A DNA stretch of 59,444 nucleotides from Gnetum montanum (taxonomy: Eukaryota > Streptophyta > Gnetopsida > Gnetales > Gnetaceae). The stretch is from NCBI GenBank assembly GCA_015680685.1, contig MNCI01006151.1, forward strand, positions 855,738 to 915,181, written 5' to 3'. Under the pieces are notes generated by a model. That model did no database searches. It saw only the letters and a program-made list of their open reading frames with translations, and had not been told where the DNA came from. Shown here piece after piece: positions 10,400 to 20,298 of the stretch (the stretch's first letter is position 1; each line of letters starts with the position of its first letter). Position numbers and translations under genes: made by a program.

Positions 10400-10790
10400 A
10401 ACACTGTTCATTATGATCTTGTGGATCATCCACTAGTTCCCATTCAGGGTAAGCTTCAAAAAATGCTTTTAGCTTTCCACCATCTTTTTGTGATCCATCT
10501 GGTCATTTATAGGCATAATGTGCTTGATGCTTGCAGGTATAACAGGTGACCGATCTTTTCTTTGTTGTGCCAGTTCTTCTTTTTGCAAAGAATCTTTTTC
10601 TTGCTTGCTTGAAAGTTCTTCTACGCATCCATATTTTTCTTGAAAACCTTGGAAAACTTCTTTGTTTTGTAAACCTTTTCTTTGGATGTCTTGAGGGAGC
10701 TCGGGCTAGAGGACCAAAAGAATCGACTCCATCTAAATTATTGCACACTTCAGCTGATGGTCAGAGCTTTTGTAAAGAGACATTGTAGCA
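10400..10790 (-). pseudogene. EPRV copy 1: coat-protein tail with basic region and CCHC knuckle
   Basis: A strongly basic stretch ('RKRFFAKRRTGTTKKRS') precedes a zinc knuckle of the C-x2-C-x4-H-x4-C type at about 10505-10546 ('CYTCKHQAHYAYK'). The last Cys is replaced and a stop follows. Caulimovirid coat proteins end this way to bind RNA. Copy 2 keeps the last Cys but has lost the first. Confidence 0.8.
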
Positions 10791-10796
10791 TGCAAA

Positions 10797-11384
10797 CTAC
10801 AGCTCTTGTCTAACCATATGTACCACATCAGTAAAATAGGTTAAAGATAAATCTATATCCTTTTCTAAGGCTTTATACAATACCATTTGACCAAGCTTAG
10901 TAGGTAAACTTCCTAAATATACAGAATTGATCATTTGATCTTGGTGTAGTGCCAGATGGTAGACTTCATTAGCATACTCAGCTCTAAACTGTTCAAAGTA
11001 GCCCAAATCAACTAATTTTCTTTGGCTCAAAAAAAGCTTATCTTTAAATCTGAGCTTTGAAGATAAATCTACAACTTTGTCGACTCCACCCTCTATGGTG
11101 TCTAATTGATCTTCAATATGTGTAATGTGCTGTGATGCATAAGAAGTCCAATGAACTAAATAATTCAATTGATGTACTTCTGACTATTGATCAGAAGAGC
11201 TATTTAGAGTGTGCTCGAGCAAGTAACTACAATCTGCTCTTGTTTGAGGAGGATCCTTCTGTGAGGCTATTATAGAATAAGTAGCTTGCATAGGCCATCT
11301 TCCACCACTCAATAATCTTTGATCTCCATACTGTCTATATGTTGTGGGAGTAAACATATTTATCCTATGCTGAAATTTATACAA
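10797..11384 (-). pseudogene. EPRV copy 1: coat protein, with internal deletion
   Basis: The reading runs through 'YKFQHRINMFTPTTYRQYG', 'NYLVHWTSYASQHITHIE', 'QLDTIEGGVDKV', then directly 'VDLSSKLRFKDKLFL' and 'YLGSLPTKLGQMVLYKAL'. In copy 3 (18063-18953) about 745 bp separate the 'GGVDKV' and 'DLSSKL' parts, including 'FTRATGQIRHWWESAT', so copy 1 has lost the middle of the capsid domain at about 11071. The join is clean and does not follow GT-AG splice borders. Confidence 0.75.
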
Positions 11385-11499
11385 AGTACCTCTAGTATCG
11401 AAATTAGGTGATGTAGACCCTTCATCTTATTTGGATGAACTTGCCTTTTCTGATAACTTTCTTGGAGGTAGAACTGATGGAATGGCTTTCAATGTGATT

Positions 11500-12212
11500 A
11501 CTGCTAATCTTCCAAACTGTTGCATTGGATACTGACTCCATCTTAATTTTGGCTTTTCATAGGTCTTGAATTCTTGTTCTTGTAACAGATGTTGTATCTT
11601 CAGAAAAGAATGGACATATCTGGGGGTTTGAATACTTCTGCCACACTGAATGAGATGTTGGCTTCCTTTAGGAAACTAGACTTCCCATTTCAACTTGTGA
11701 TTCATAAGAATCTTGTTTGACAGATGAAATGTTCCTCTAGCAGCAACATCAGCATAAACTAAACCAAGCAATAATTGAACACCATGCACTTCTATGCAAA
11801 GCAAAAAAACACTAGTAATGTAATCATCAGCTAAAGCTAACTAATAATTTGGTTATACTGTGCATAAAGCATCTGTGTCTAACCTTCCTTGAAACTAGCA
11901 AATTTTTGCTTTTTCCCAAGCAAATTTTTGGTCTAGAGTAATTCCATCTTCAATTACTCTACTATCTAGTAAAGCAACTACATATTCTACACCTATATCA
12001 TAATTAAACTTTGGACTAACCATTATATCTATCTGGACTAAATGTTCATAATTGTGACCTTGCTTCTTCCACTTTACAATTTCATTTTCAGTAAACATTG
12101 GTAAGAAAACTGGACGAATTCCTTTACCTTTTATATCCAAGAGGGCTTCTGTTTGTTTAATAGATGTTGATAATTTGGTTGAAAATGTGTTTGGTGAATT
12201 TGTAGATAGCAT
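11500..12212 (-). pseudogene. EPRV copy 1: movement protein (30K type)
   Basis: Minus-strand translation gives 'LLDIKGKGIRPVFL', 'GHNYEHLVQIDIMVSPKF' and 'VEYVVALLDSRV', followed across stops by 'IEVHGVQLLLGLVYAD'. The I-x-I-x-hydrophobic strand followed by the 'ALLDSR' block is what plant-virus 30K movement proteins look like in caulimovirids. They widen plasmodesmata for cell-to-cell transport. The position between the N-terminal region and the coat protein fits. Confidence 0.7.
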
Positions 12213-13122
12213 TCTTTGGGATATCCAGTAGTTGAATATCCTTATGTTCTCGAGTCAGAAAAGACTTCTTCTTTTTCATTGCTTTTGCAAATGGTAGGAT
12301 GTCTCTTTGAGCTTCTGAAATTTCTCCAGATTGTGACACATCTGCTTCTGTTAATTGAACACCGTTTGATCTAAACATGTGTAACTGGTGATGTACTTCT
12401 CCATCTTCTTCAAAATAATCTTCCATGTCCTCATCTTCATCATGTGGAACTACCAATTCACCTTGGTCTTCTATTTGTTGTTGAATCATCATATTTAAGA
12501 TCTGAAATCTGAATCTCATATCTTCCTCTCTCTAAATCTGTGCTTATGTTTCTTCATCATAGATAGGAGAAACATATTCATCATAACATCTAACTTATCC
12601 TTTGACTATTCTATCCAAGAAAATTCTATCTTCTTCTTCAAAAGGACTAGGATCAAGGTTTAGGTCAGGGATAATAGGAACAACACGAGAGGTTGAGGGT
12701 GTTTCAGGGTATAGATAACTATATCCCTATTTGTCGATGGATTCAATTTGAGTAATAGGAGTTTGTTGAGGTTCAAGTAGGGATTCAAACTCTTCATCAT
12801 CTGATAATTCAGCAATTTCAAAAAGGACTCTAGGTGTAGGGGAGGTAGGTGGTAGCAAGGGTTTGTCCGGTTCTGGGTAAAGACTTAAAACAGAATTACA
12901 ACGAAATAAGGATTGTTTGGGGACTTCTCGAGTCATTAGGTTAGGAGTAGAGACATAACATATTCCCATGGACCAGTAATATTTAGACAATAAAGCTACT
13001 CTTTCTTCAATTGGTTTTGCTAAAACTTCCCAATATAAAGCACCAAAACTGTTTGGATGCATGTACTTGTGATCTTTGTCGAAGAGAGTTTCTGCAAGTG
13101 AAGCGATCTGATCTGCTACCAT
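12157..13122 (-). pseudogene. EPRV copy 1: N-terminal polyprotein region
   Basis: The region starts near 13122 with 'MVADQIASLAETLFDKDHKY', 109 bp after the PBS. It contains 'NSFGALYWEVLAKPIEERV', an acidic Pro-rich stretch, and, past stops, 'VPHDEDEDMEDYFEEDGE'. I know of no domain here. By position it is the first ORF or the N terminus of the polyprotein ahead of the movement protein. It is open for 131 codons, then broken. Confidence 0.5.
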
Positions 13123-13230
13123 TTTTTTAGCTTTTCATTCAAGAGCATACCAACAAGATTCCTTGAAGCAATTCCATTGAGGCCACCTTTCATGGCTGGT
13201 GATAGGATTCTCAAACTAAATTTCTAACAA

Positions 13231-13243
13231 GGCACTAATACCA
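13231..13243 (-). promoter_or_regulatory. EPRV primer-binding site (tRNA-iMet)
   Basis: On the minus strand this is TGGTATTAGTGCC, close to the plant caulimovirid PBS consensus TGGTATCAGAGCC. It marks the conventional genome start and the minus-strand discontinuity. Copy 2 ends and copy 1 begins here. The same point is where copy 1 joins host DNA at 6839-6842. Confidence 0.75.
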
Positions 13244-13813
13244 AATTGGGATGTGACTCCGTGAGCCACGGCTAGAGCATGCAGTGCTCGTCTCAAGGTT
13301 ATGTGGAACCTAGATGGACTATCAAAATGTAGGAACTTCTGTACCAAATCCTTGATATAGCAACAAAGCTCAACGTCAACCACACACTCTTCTCTCTCGA
13401 TGCTTCTCAAGATGGAGCTATCGGACTACTTTCCCAGCCGAACTTAAAACTGTTCTTCAGCAAAACGCAACTGATTCAGGCAGCGACTAATTAGGGTACA
13501 CCTAATTAAGAGACAATTGGCTGTGGCACCAGGGTTTCTCACAGCAAACACAATGCAAGAGGATTTCACAGTGCTAGGGAAGTGAGTTTGGAATAAACTA
13601 TCAGCACGATACCAAAAAAGATGCAGATCAAAGAAATTGCAAATCCAAGATATAAGAACACTTTTTGTATATCTTCAACCTTCATATTACAAACATGTAG
13701 ACTTGTAGACACTTCCATTCTCCTTTCTATTCTATTCTCTTCTTTCCTTTTTCTATTATTTTCTATTTATTCTATGTTTTCTATATATGTCGACTCCTAG
13801 GCCTGGCCTCTTA

Positions 13814-13819
13814 TTTATA
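13814..13819 (-). promoter_or_regulatory. TATA box of EPRV copy 2
   Basis: The minus strand reads CTATAAATAA, as in copy 1. The AATAAA equivalent (plus-strand TTTATT) is at 13766-13771. It would direct transcription into copy 1, since the copies are head-to-tail. Confidence 0.6.
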
Positions 13820-14079
13820 GCATTTGAGACAGGGGTTGGCATACAAGCCATGTCAATGACAAACCACACTCATCTAGATATGACTCACACACTTATCTAG
13901 ATAACTACGACATACATGACTCACACATGACTCTCTATCCTTATCTTTTAGATGGCTTTTAAGATAGCCTTGTGGACTACACAAATTTTCCTGCGTGCTT
14001 GAAGACAATCAGGATAATTTTTGATGAGTTTGGATACCTCGAATAAGACCTAATCTGGCATTGATGATGATGCTTCATC

Positions 14080-14745
14080 CGATGGTTGTAACTGTTTTGG
14101 AACTATCTGCTCATTCTTGTACCAAGTGAGCTCTTCAAAAAGATTAATTCGTTGAAACGAATTGCACAACTTGGCTTCCCATCCATTTGAACCGATGACG
14201 TGGTTAATGTAGTTTGAGCGTTATCATTTGAAAACAACGATCTTTAGGTAAGCAATAGGTTGTCAAGCACTTCCATCTGTGACAAGTGTGTCAAGATTCT
14301 TGGCTCGAGGCGGCTCCATCGTAGATTGTTAATGACACAATCTATTCTTTCTACCATGTTGATGAACAAATTGAGTGTTGGATATTGTTTGTTAACACTC
14401 ATTGTTGATTCTTGAGAAAAGAATTTGGTAATGCGACAACACCATCGAACTCGTTCTTCGAGACTGGTAAGTGGCCATGATAGCCAGTCAACATAATCTT
14501 GTAGGGGGTTTTATGAACTACTGCTTCCTTCAGGCTGTAACATTTTGATTTGTGGCTTCAATTCTCTAGTGAGATCATCAGGTAAGAAATTTACCAGACC
14601 AGATATTCTTTCCACATAAAACTAGTATTGGCTTAACAAGAATTGCCACCAGACAAATCTTTGTAGCTTGGGAGAAGGTGTGATTTTTCTTCTTAACAAA
14701 GCTGCAAGGTTAGCTGAATCGGAAAATTCTGGCATTTTGACTTGA
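14080..14745 (-). pseudogene. EPRV copy 2: RNase H end and C-terminal region
   Basis: The RNase H ending appears at about 14560-14592 as 'NFLPDDLTREL', with the downstream extension at about 14080-14500. A deletion of about 50 bp near 14720 has removed the sequence around the leading strand of the domain present in copy 1. Several stops are present. Confidence 0.55.
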
Positions 14746-15660
14746 GCTGGTTGACTTGATCTAAAGCCTTCTTTGTCCAAAAAAATGGAACTTGATTTTT
14801 ACACCATCTAATTTCTGTCATTTTATCAGAAAACTTATCTATATGTTTAGAGACATAATTAACACATCCTAAAAACCTTAAACACTGCTCCTTATTCTCA
14901 AGGCGGTTTGGAAATTGAGTGATCTTTAGAAGGACATGCTACTGCATGTAGATCTTTCCATATTTAATCTGAACTTTGAGAAATTCAATTTCTCTTTTAC
15001 CAATCTAAAACTTGTGAGGATCCTTTGATAATCCTATTCCATGTTGTTTACACATGTTGGGAAACTTCTTCAGGTGAGTGACATGATCTTCTAGTGATTC
15101 AAAAAAGATTAGGAAATCATCAATGTAATTTGCAATAAACTTATGATACTTCCCAAAAACTACATCCATTCTATGTTGAAACTATGAAGGGGCTTTCTTT
15201 AATCCGAACGGCATCACTGTCCATTCGTATAATCCTTGCGGAGTGTTAAAAGAAGTTTTATGAATATCTTCTTCTAAAATCTTGATCTGGTGATATTAAC
15301 TCTTACAATCAAATTTGTTAAAATAGGATTTTATTGCAACCTTTTGAATCAGACTTTCTTTGTCGGGTAATGGCCATTTAACATCTATGGTTATTGCATT
15401 CAGTGGAATGTAGTTTATAACCATTCTTACTTTACCTCTTTTGATCTCTACATGATTGCGGACGATAAAACTAAAAGAAGAATAATTAGATTGTGATGGT
15501 CTAATTAAACCTTTCTTCAAAGATTCTTCAATTTGTTTGGCCATTTCTTCTAAGTTTGCAAGGTTGAGAAGAATTGTCTTGCTTTGGACTAGAATGTTGT
15601 GTACAATTGGAATGTATGCAACTGGACTATCCTTATCCAAAAAATCTAAGGGATGTTCAC
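14745..15660 (-). pseudogene. EPRV copy 2: reverse transcriptase
   Basis: It has the same blocks as copy 1, with YIDD at 15116-15127. A stretch of 114 codons (15296-15640) covers the upstream part, from 'PVAYIPIVHNILVQSK' through 'EEMAKQIEESLKKGLIRP' to 'SYFNKFDCKS'. It preserves the N-terminal reverse transcriptase region that is broken in copy 1. Downstream the frame is interrupted by stops and a frameshift. Confidence 0.9.
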
Positions 15661-15904
15661 AACAACAAGATTGAAGTTCTTGAAAACATGGTACTAACCT
15701 CTATTCTTCTGTATTAAGATCAATATGTGCTTTATTGAGCTATTGGAGATTCTAATACTTAGCTCTTGCAATATCTTCCATTTTATATTGCGAGATAATC
15801 TCTGTTACTGTTGGATTTGGTCTGAACTACTTCATTTTTGGATGTTTATTTCTCTGCATGGCTGCTGGAATTCTTCCAATAATGATCTTTGGTCTTGGAT
15901 CTTA

Positions 15905-16700
15905 TAATGGTGATGAACAGACAATCATCTCTGGACCAATTGTATAAGGGCCAATGCTATCCATAAAATGTGCTCCTAAGCCAATATCAAATCCACTATC
16001 CGAAACTTGGACAAAATTAGTTCTGCCCACATATTCATCATTTAATGAGATAGGGTTATTAAAAGAAATTGAGATAGGCTTCTTACTCCATTCATTGTCT
16101 CAAGAGTGACTGGCTTAGTATTTTCTTCCCATTTTTCCAAAATAGTTTTATGACAAAAATTAAGAGTCTCACCTGTATCAATGAAGGCTTGATACGTTCT
16201 CCATTTTTTGTCTCCATCTACTACGATCTTGATTGGGATCAATAAGACAATGTGTAGTGATAGTAAATGCTTGATCTGATGTTGGATCTTTGGAGCTGGC
16301 TTTGGTCTCTTAAGTCTGGCCTTCTTTGCTTCTACATTAACTAGAAATTTCTTCTGATAAGTGGTTATTAGAAACTTTGGGACCTTTTGCACAATCTTTG
16401 CAGGCAATTCTTCATCTGTTGATGTATCTTCTTGTGTTCCCGATTTTGGTAGAACTTCTTTGCAACCAAATGTTGAAGATATGTTGGGTTCTTGATCTCC
16501 TAATTCTCTATCTATTTTTCATTTATGATCTTCTTCTGAAATATCTGACTCAGGTCACTCTTCTAATTCTTGCCAACTGCAATCTATTTCTGCATTGGTT
16601 TATTTAAACTCATCAAGAGAAATATTTGAAAACCAATCTTCATTTGTTACATCCATATCTAAAATTCCTTGCATCATGTTACTTCTTCCTACTGCATTTT
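15905..16700 (-). pseudogene. EPRV copy 2: acidic linker and aspartic protease
   Basis: DTG is at 16171-16179 in 'AFIDTGETLNFCHK'. The frame is open from about 16407 to 16042, and a 1-bp change near 16060 shifts the end of the domain. The acidic upstream segment is broken by stops. Confidence 0.75.
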
Positions 16701-16827
16701 CTTCTATTTCTGAAGATTGTTCTGAATCGAATGATGGGCTATCTTCTGAATTTGAAAGAAGTTGAATGGAGAAACACTGTTCATTATGATCTTGTGGATC
16801 ATCCACTAGTTCCCATTCAGGGTAAGC

Positions 16828-17310
16828 TTAGAAAAATGCTTTTAGCTTTCCACCATCTTTTCGTGATCCATCTGGACATTCATAGGCATAATGTGCTTGA
16901 CGCTTGCAGGTATAGTAGGTGACCGATCTTTTCTTTGTTGGGCCACTTCTTCTTTTTGCAAAGAATCTTTTTCTAGCTAGCTTGAAAGTTCTTCTTGCCA
17001 TCCATTGTTTTCTTGAAAACCTTGAAAAACTTCTCTTTTTTTTTGTAAACCTTTTCTTTGGATGTCTTGAGGGAGCTCGGGCTAGAGGACCAAAAGAATC
17101 GACTCCATCTAAATTATTGCACACTCCAGTTGACGGTAAGAGCTTCTTTAAAGAGACATTGTAGCATGCAAACTGCAGCTCTTGTCTAACCATATGTACC
17201 ACATCAGTAAAATAGGTTAAAGACAAATCTATATCCTTTTTTAAGGCTTTATACAACACCATTTGACCAAGCTTAGTAGGTAAACTCTCTAAATATAGAT
17301 AATTGATCAT
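16828..17310 (-). pseudogene. EPRV copy 2: coat-protein C terminus, basic region and zinc knuckle
   Basis: An open frame of 160 codons runs from 'LYLESLPTKLGQMVLYKAL' and 'FTDVVHMVRQELQFACYN', through a basic segment ('PSRHPKKRFTKKKRS'), to 'YYTCKRQAHYAYECPDGS'. The first zinc-binding Cys is Tyr here. It shows that the coat protein and knuckle were one continuous product. The upstream coat protein is missing. Confidence 0.8.
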
Positions 17311-17385
17311 TTGATCTTGGTGTAGTGCTAGACAGTAGAGTTCATTAGCATACTCTACGCTAAACTATTCAAAGTAGCCCAGATC

Positions 17386-17505
17386 GTCCAAAGACTCATG
17401 TGTGAGTCATGTAGAGCAACATTCCAATTGTCAAACATGATTCTTTTGCTCATTAATAATTGTCAAACACCATTCTTTTGCTCTGTTGCTCTAGAGGAAC
17501 ATTTC
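17386..17505. other. Filler DNA at the copy 2 / inverted copy 3 junction
   Basis: The segment consists of reiterated pieces. 'AATTGTCAAACA' followed by 'GATTCTT' or 'CATTCTT' occurs three times (about 17435, 17457 and 17510), with 'TTTTGCTC' between. The last repeat runs on into viral sequence of copy 3. This is the pattern of template-switching during end joining. Confidence 0.6.
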
Positions 17506-18953
17506 AATTGTCAAACACGATTCTTATGAATCATAAGTTGAAATGGGGAGTCCAGTTTCCTAAAGGAAGCCAACATCTCATTTAGTGTGGCAGAAGTATT
17601 TAAACCCCCAGATATGTCCAGTCTTTTCCAAAGATACAACATCTGTTACAAGAACAAGAATTCAAGACCTATGAAAAGCCAAAATTAAGATGGAGTTAGT
17701 ATCCAATGCAACAGTTTGGAAGATCAACAGTAATCACATTGGAATCCATTCCATCAATTCTACCTCCAAGAAAGTTATCAGAAAAGGCAAGTTCATCCAA
17801 ACAAGATGAAGGGTCTACATCACCCAATTTGGATACTAGAGGTACTTTGTATAAATTTCAACATAGAATAAATATGTTTACTCCCACAACATATAGACAA
17901 TATGGAGATCGAAGATTATTTAGTGGTTGAAGATGGCCTCTGCAAGCTGCTTATTCTACAACAGCCTCATAGACGGATCCTCCTCAAAGAAGAGTAGATT
18001 GCAGTTACTTGCTTGAGCACATTCTAAATAGCTCTTTTGATCAATAATCAAAAGTATGTCAATTGAATTATTTAGTTCATTGGACTTCTTATGCATCACA
18101 ACACATTACACATATTGAAGATCAATTAGACACCATAGAGGGTGGAGTCGACAAAGTTGGAGATCAATGTAGCCATCTTTCGAAAGAGATGATAGATCAT
18201 CTAGAAGCTTATGATGTAATCCAGAAGCAAAGAGAAGAGGCTAGAGAAGCTAAGAGAAGTCAGAATCAAGTGAGTGAGAGAACATTGAAGTTCCATGAAG
18301 TCTACACGTTGGAGAATCAAATGAAGTTAACAATTCAACCAGCCAAGGAGACCACTATTCAGCCTTCTCCTAAATCAATAATAGATGCTCGAGAAAAAGC
18401 TTTGCTTGACAAGATTAAAAGGTTAATGGAAGAAAAGAAGGGAAAGAAACCTTCTACAAGTCAGCCTTAGGCTACAACATCACCCTACGAAGAAGTTGAA
18501 GAAGTAAAGTCAGAACCAAAAATGCCTAAGCTTACATTAGAAGAATGTCAACAAAGGATTATGATGGCTAGAAGACAGCCAACCCGACCATGGCAATGAC
18601 CTGCATTGAATCCGTCCCCATCTTTTTCAGCCTTTTAGCAATGGCCTGCTTCAACAATCCCAGTAATCGACATAGATTACTTGCCACCTAAAGAGGTACT
18701 ACATGCTTTAAGATTATGGATTGATCAATTAAGAACAACCATGAATATACTGAACATAGATGAAAGGACAACAATCATTGGCGCCTTCACAAGAGCCACA
18801 GGACAGATCAGACATTGGTGGGAAAGTGCTACATAAGAACAACAAGAGCAAATACTCCAAATAGGTTTACATGGTGTTTTTGTTGCCCTTGTTATAGAAT
18901 TTACAATAGATTTATCTTCAAAGCTCAAATTTAAAGATAAGCTTCTTTTTCTC
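17490..18953 (+). mobile_element. EPRV copy 3, inverted fragment (movement protein end to coat protein)
   Basis: It is plus-strand viral sequence matching the minus strand of copy 1 from about 11745 to 11020, with an extra coat-protein stretch of about 745 bp. Readable parts include 'MQQFGRSTVITLESIPSILP', 'NYLVHWTSYASQHITHIE', a coiled-coil-like 'IQKQREEAREAKRS' region, and 'LRTTMNILNIDERTTIIG' with 'FTRATGQIRHWWESAT', which looks like a capsid core. The right end breaks off at 'FKDKL'. Stops are few but present. Confidence 0.85.
18063..18940 (+). pseudogene. EPRV copy 3: coat protein with the middle domain intact
   Basis: The first 135 codons (18063-18470) are open. After a TAG at a likely Gln, the frame continues through 'EEVEEVKSEPKMPKLTLEE', 'IDYLPPKEVLHALRLWID' and 'TRATGQIRHWWES' to 'IDLSSKLKFKDKL'. 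It is the only copy here with this part of the capsid protein. Capsid identity is inferred from position, from the G-x-hydrophobic-R-x-W-W feature and from the following zinc knuckle in the other copies. Confidence 0.65.
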
Positions 18954-19031
18954 TACCTGTCGTAGTTATCTAGATTCTTTTGCTTTTGCTTTTCTATATT
19001 ATTTAACACCATGATCATAATTCAACACCAT
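18954..19031. other. Filler between EPRV copy 3 and host repeat copy B
   Basis: About 78 bp with neither viral nor flanking-host match. 'AACACCATGATC' occurs twice within 30 bp, and the second copy runs into the 'gatccttcaagg' that starts host copy B. This points to a short template switch at the join. Confidence 0.5.
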
Positions 19032-19234
19032 GATCCTTCAAGGTGAAGAAGAAAGAGGGAAGAATCATTTTAAGTCAAAAGTTATAGACCAAGCTAGAAA
19101 CAAAGACAAGCATTACCTTTCTTGATAAGGAAGATGACCCATTGATGGGAAGATAAAAGTTAGTGAAGAAACATTAAGATATATAAGAGATAATAGCTAT
19201 TTTGATCAAGGAAATGGGGTAGGTTGCTGATAAT

Positions 19235-19710
19235 AATATTTCCAAGCTTAAACAGTTTTTGATCTAGAATGAATAAGAAATATCCAAATTAAAAGAACTT
19301 AAAAACTCCAAGGATTTGAATGAATAGCTTAAAGCCACGATAATAATCAAGGAGTTGTTGTTGAAGAATAAAGAGTAAGCTAGTCAGCAATTAAAGGAAT
19401 AAATGGATATTATAAGCTTAGAATTGGAAGAGGCTAAGAAAATGAGAATTTTAGATCATGCCTACTTGCTACAACAAAGGTTTTAAGAGCTAATTTCTAA
19501 ATCCAATTTCTAGAAGGCATGGGTAAGAGAAACTCAAGTGGAAATTGAAGAAGCCAAAAGAAATAAAGCTATTTTTTCCAAATTCATGAGAAAGTTCAAG
19601 ATTCGATAAGAACAACAATTGAAATGAGAGAGAGACTAGCATTGTTCAAAAGGGAATTTCTTGATAACACCATAATGGTAGTTGCAAGAGTGATGACTAA
19701 CATTAACTAA
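19235..19710 (+). pseudogene. Decayed coiled-coil ORF, copy B
   Basis: This is the fuller version of the ORF at 4245-4710. The frame contains 'ISKLKQFLI', 'ELKNSKDLNE', 'ISLELEEAKKMRILDHAYLL', 'VEIEEAKRNKAIFSKFMRKF' and, after one frame change, 'ERLALFKREFLDNTIMVVAR'. About eight in-frame stops are all TAA or TAG where CAA or CAG fits. I do not recognise the family. A long Gln-rich coiled coil of this sort could come from a transposable element or an old host gene. Confidence 0.45.
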
Positions 19711-20298
19711 AAGAATTTTGAATTGGGGAAAGCTTGTTCTACAGTAGGAGTAACACTAAATAAGCTAATTCATTAACTAAATTAGAAGCTAGTGAAGTAA
19801 TAGTAAGGAGGTAATAAAGAAACTAGACCAATCAAAGTGACATACATAGAACTAGACAATCAAATTCTTGTGCAATTATGGCAAGTTCTCACAAAAATTG
19901 CCAATAGAAGGACAACTGATACAAAGAATCAAGATAGCCTTTGAAATGGTACAACTATTAAATAGTTTGAAACTTTATGAGAAAACTGTAAAACTAATTA
20001 AGTCTTAGTTAATATCATAATTGTTGTAACTATTGAAGTTACTATATAAAGCTTCAAGCATATGTGTAAGAAAAAGCAAGGAAGGAAGAATTTTTGGTTA
20101 AAGACAGTTGTAAGATATTCTATTATAATGACATTCTAGATAGCTTTCACTTTTTTCTTTGAGCCTTTCCATTTAGTTTGTCATTCTTTTCAGATAGCTT
20201 TTTAATTGTTTAGCTAGATTTGCATATAACTATGTTTTAGTAAATAAGATTTTTGGGATAAGATATTTTCTTGAATCACGAAGGTTTAAGTTATTTTT

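Larger units (their letters stand above)
6843..13243 (-). mobile_element. Endogenous caulimovirid (EPRV) copy 1, one PBS-to-PBS unit
   Basis: Read on the minus strand from the PBS at 13243, the order is N-terminal region, 30K-type movement protein, coat protein, CCHC zinc knuckle, aspartic protease, reverse transcriptase, RNase H, then a leader with TATA and AATAAA. This is the Caulimoviridae layout, with no integrase and no LTRs. The unit is 6.4 kb and lacks about 745 bp of coat-protein sequence that is present in copy 3, so an intact genome would be a little over 7 kb. Many stops show it is dead. It resembles the florendovirus/gymnendovirus-type EPRVs of seed plants; the genus is not assigned. 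Confidence 0.9.
13244..17385 (-). mobile_element. EPRV copy 2, partial, head-to-tail with copy 1
   Basis: The sequence repeats copy 1 from the leader at 6843 to the coat protein at about 11005. It shows many substitutions and small indels, roughly 5% by eye. On the viral strand it runs from mid coat protein to the genome end and is followed without a gap by the PBS of copy 1. Such head-to-tail joins suggest integration of concatemers or of longer-than-unit DNA. The left viral part is missing and the break at about 17385 abuts filler. Confidence 0.88.

Noticed and set aside
10546-10788. Plus-strand ORF resembling a hydrophobic leader, with a twin at 16919-17164
   Set aside because: Both are antisense to the coat-protein basic region and zinc knuckle of the EPRV.
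11041-11100. Spliced-RNA origin of the coat-protein deletion in EPRV copy 1
   Set aside because: The deletion ends do not leave a GT-AG intron; seven bases remain that a precise splice would have removed.
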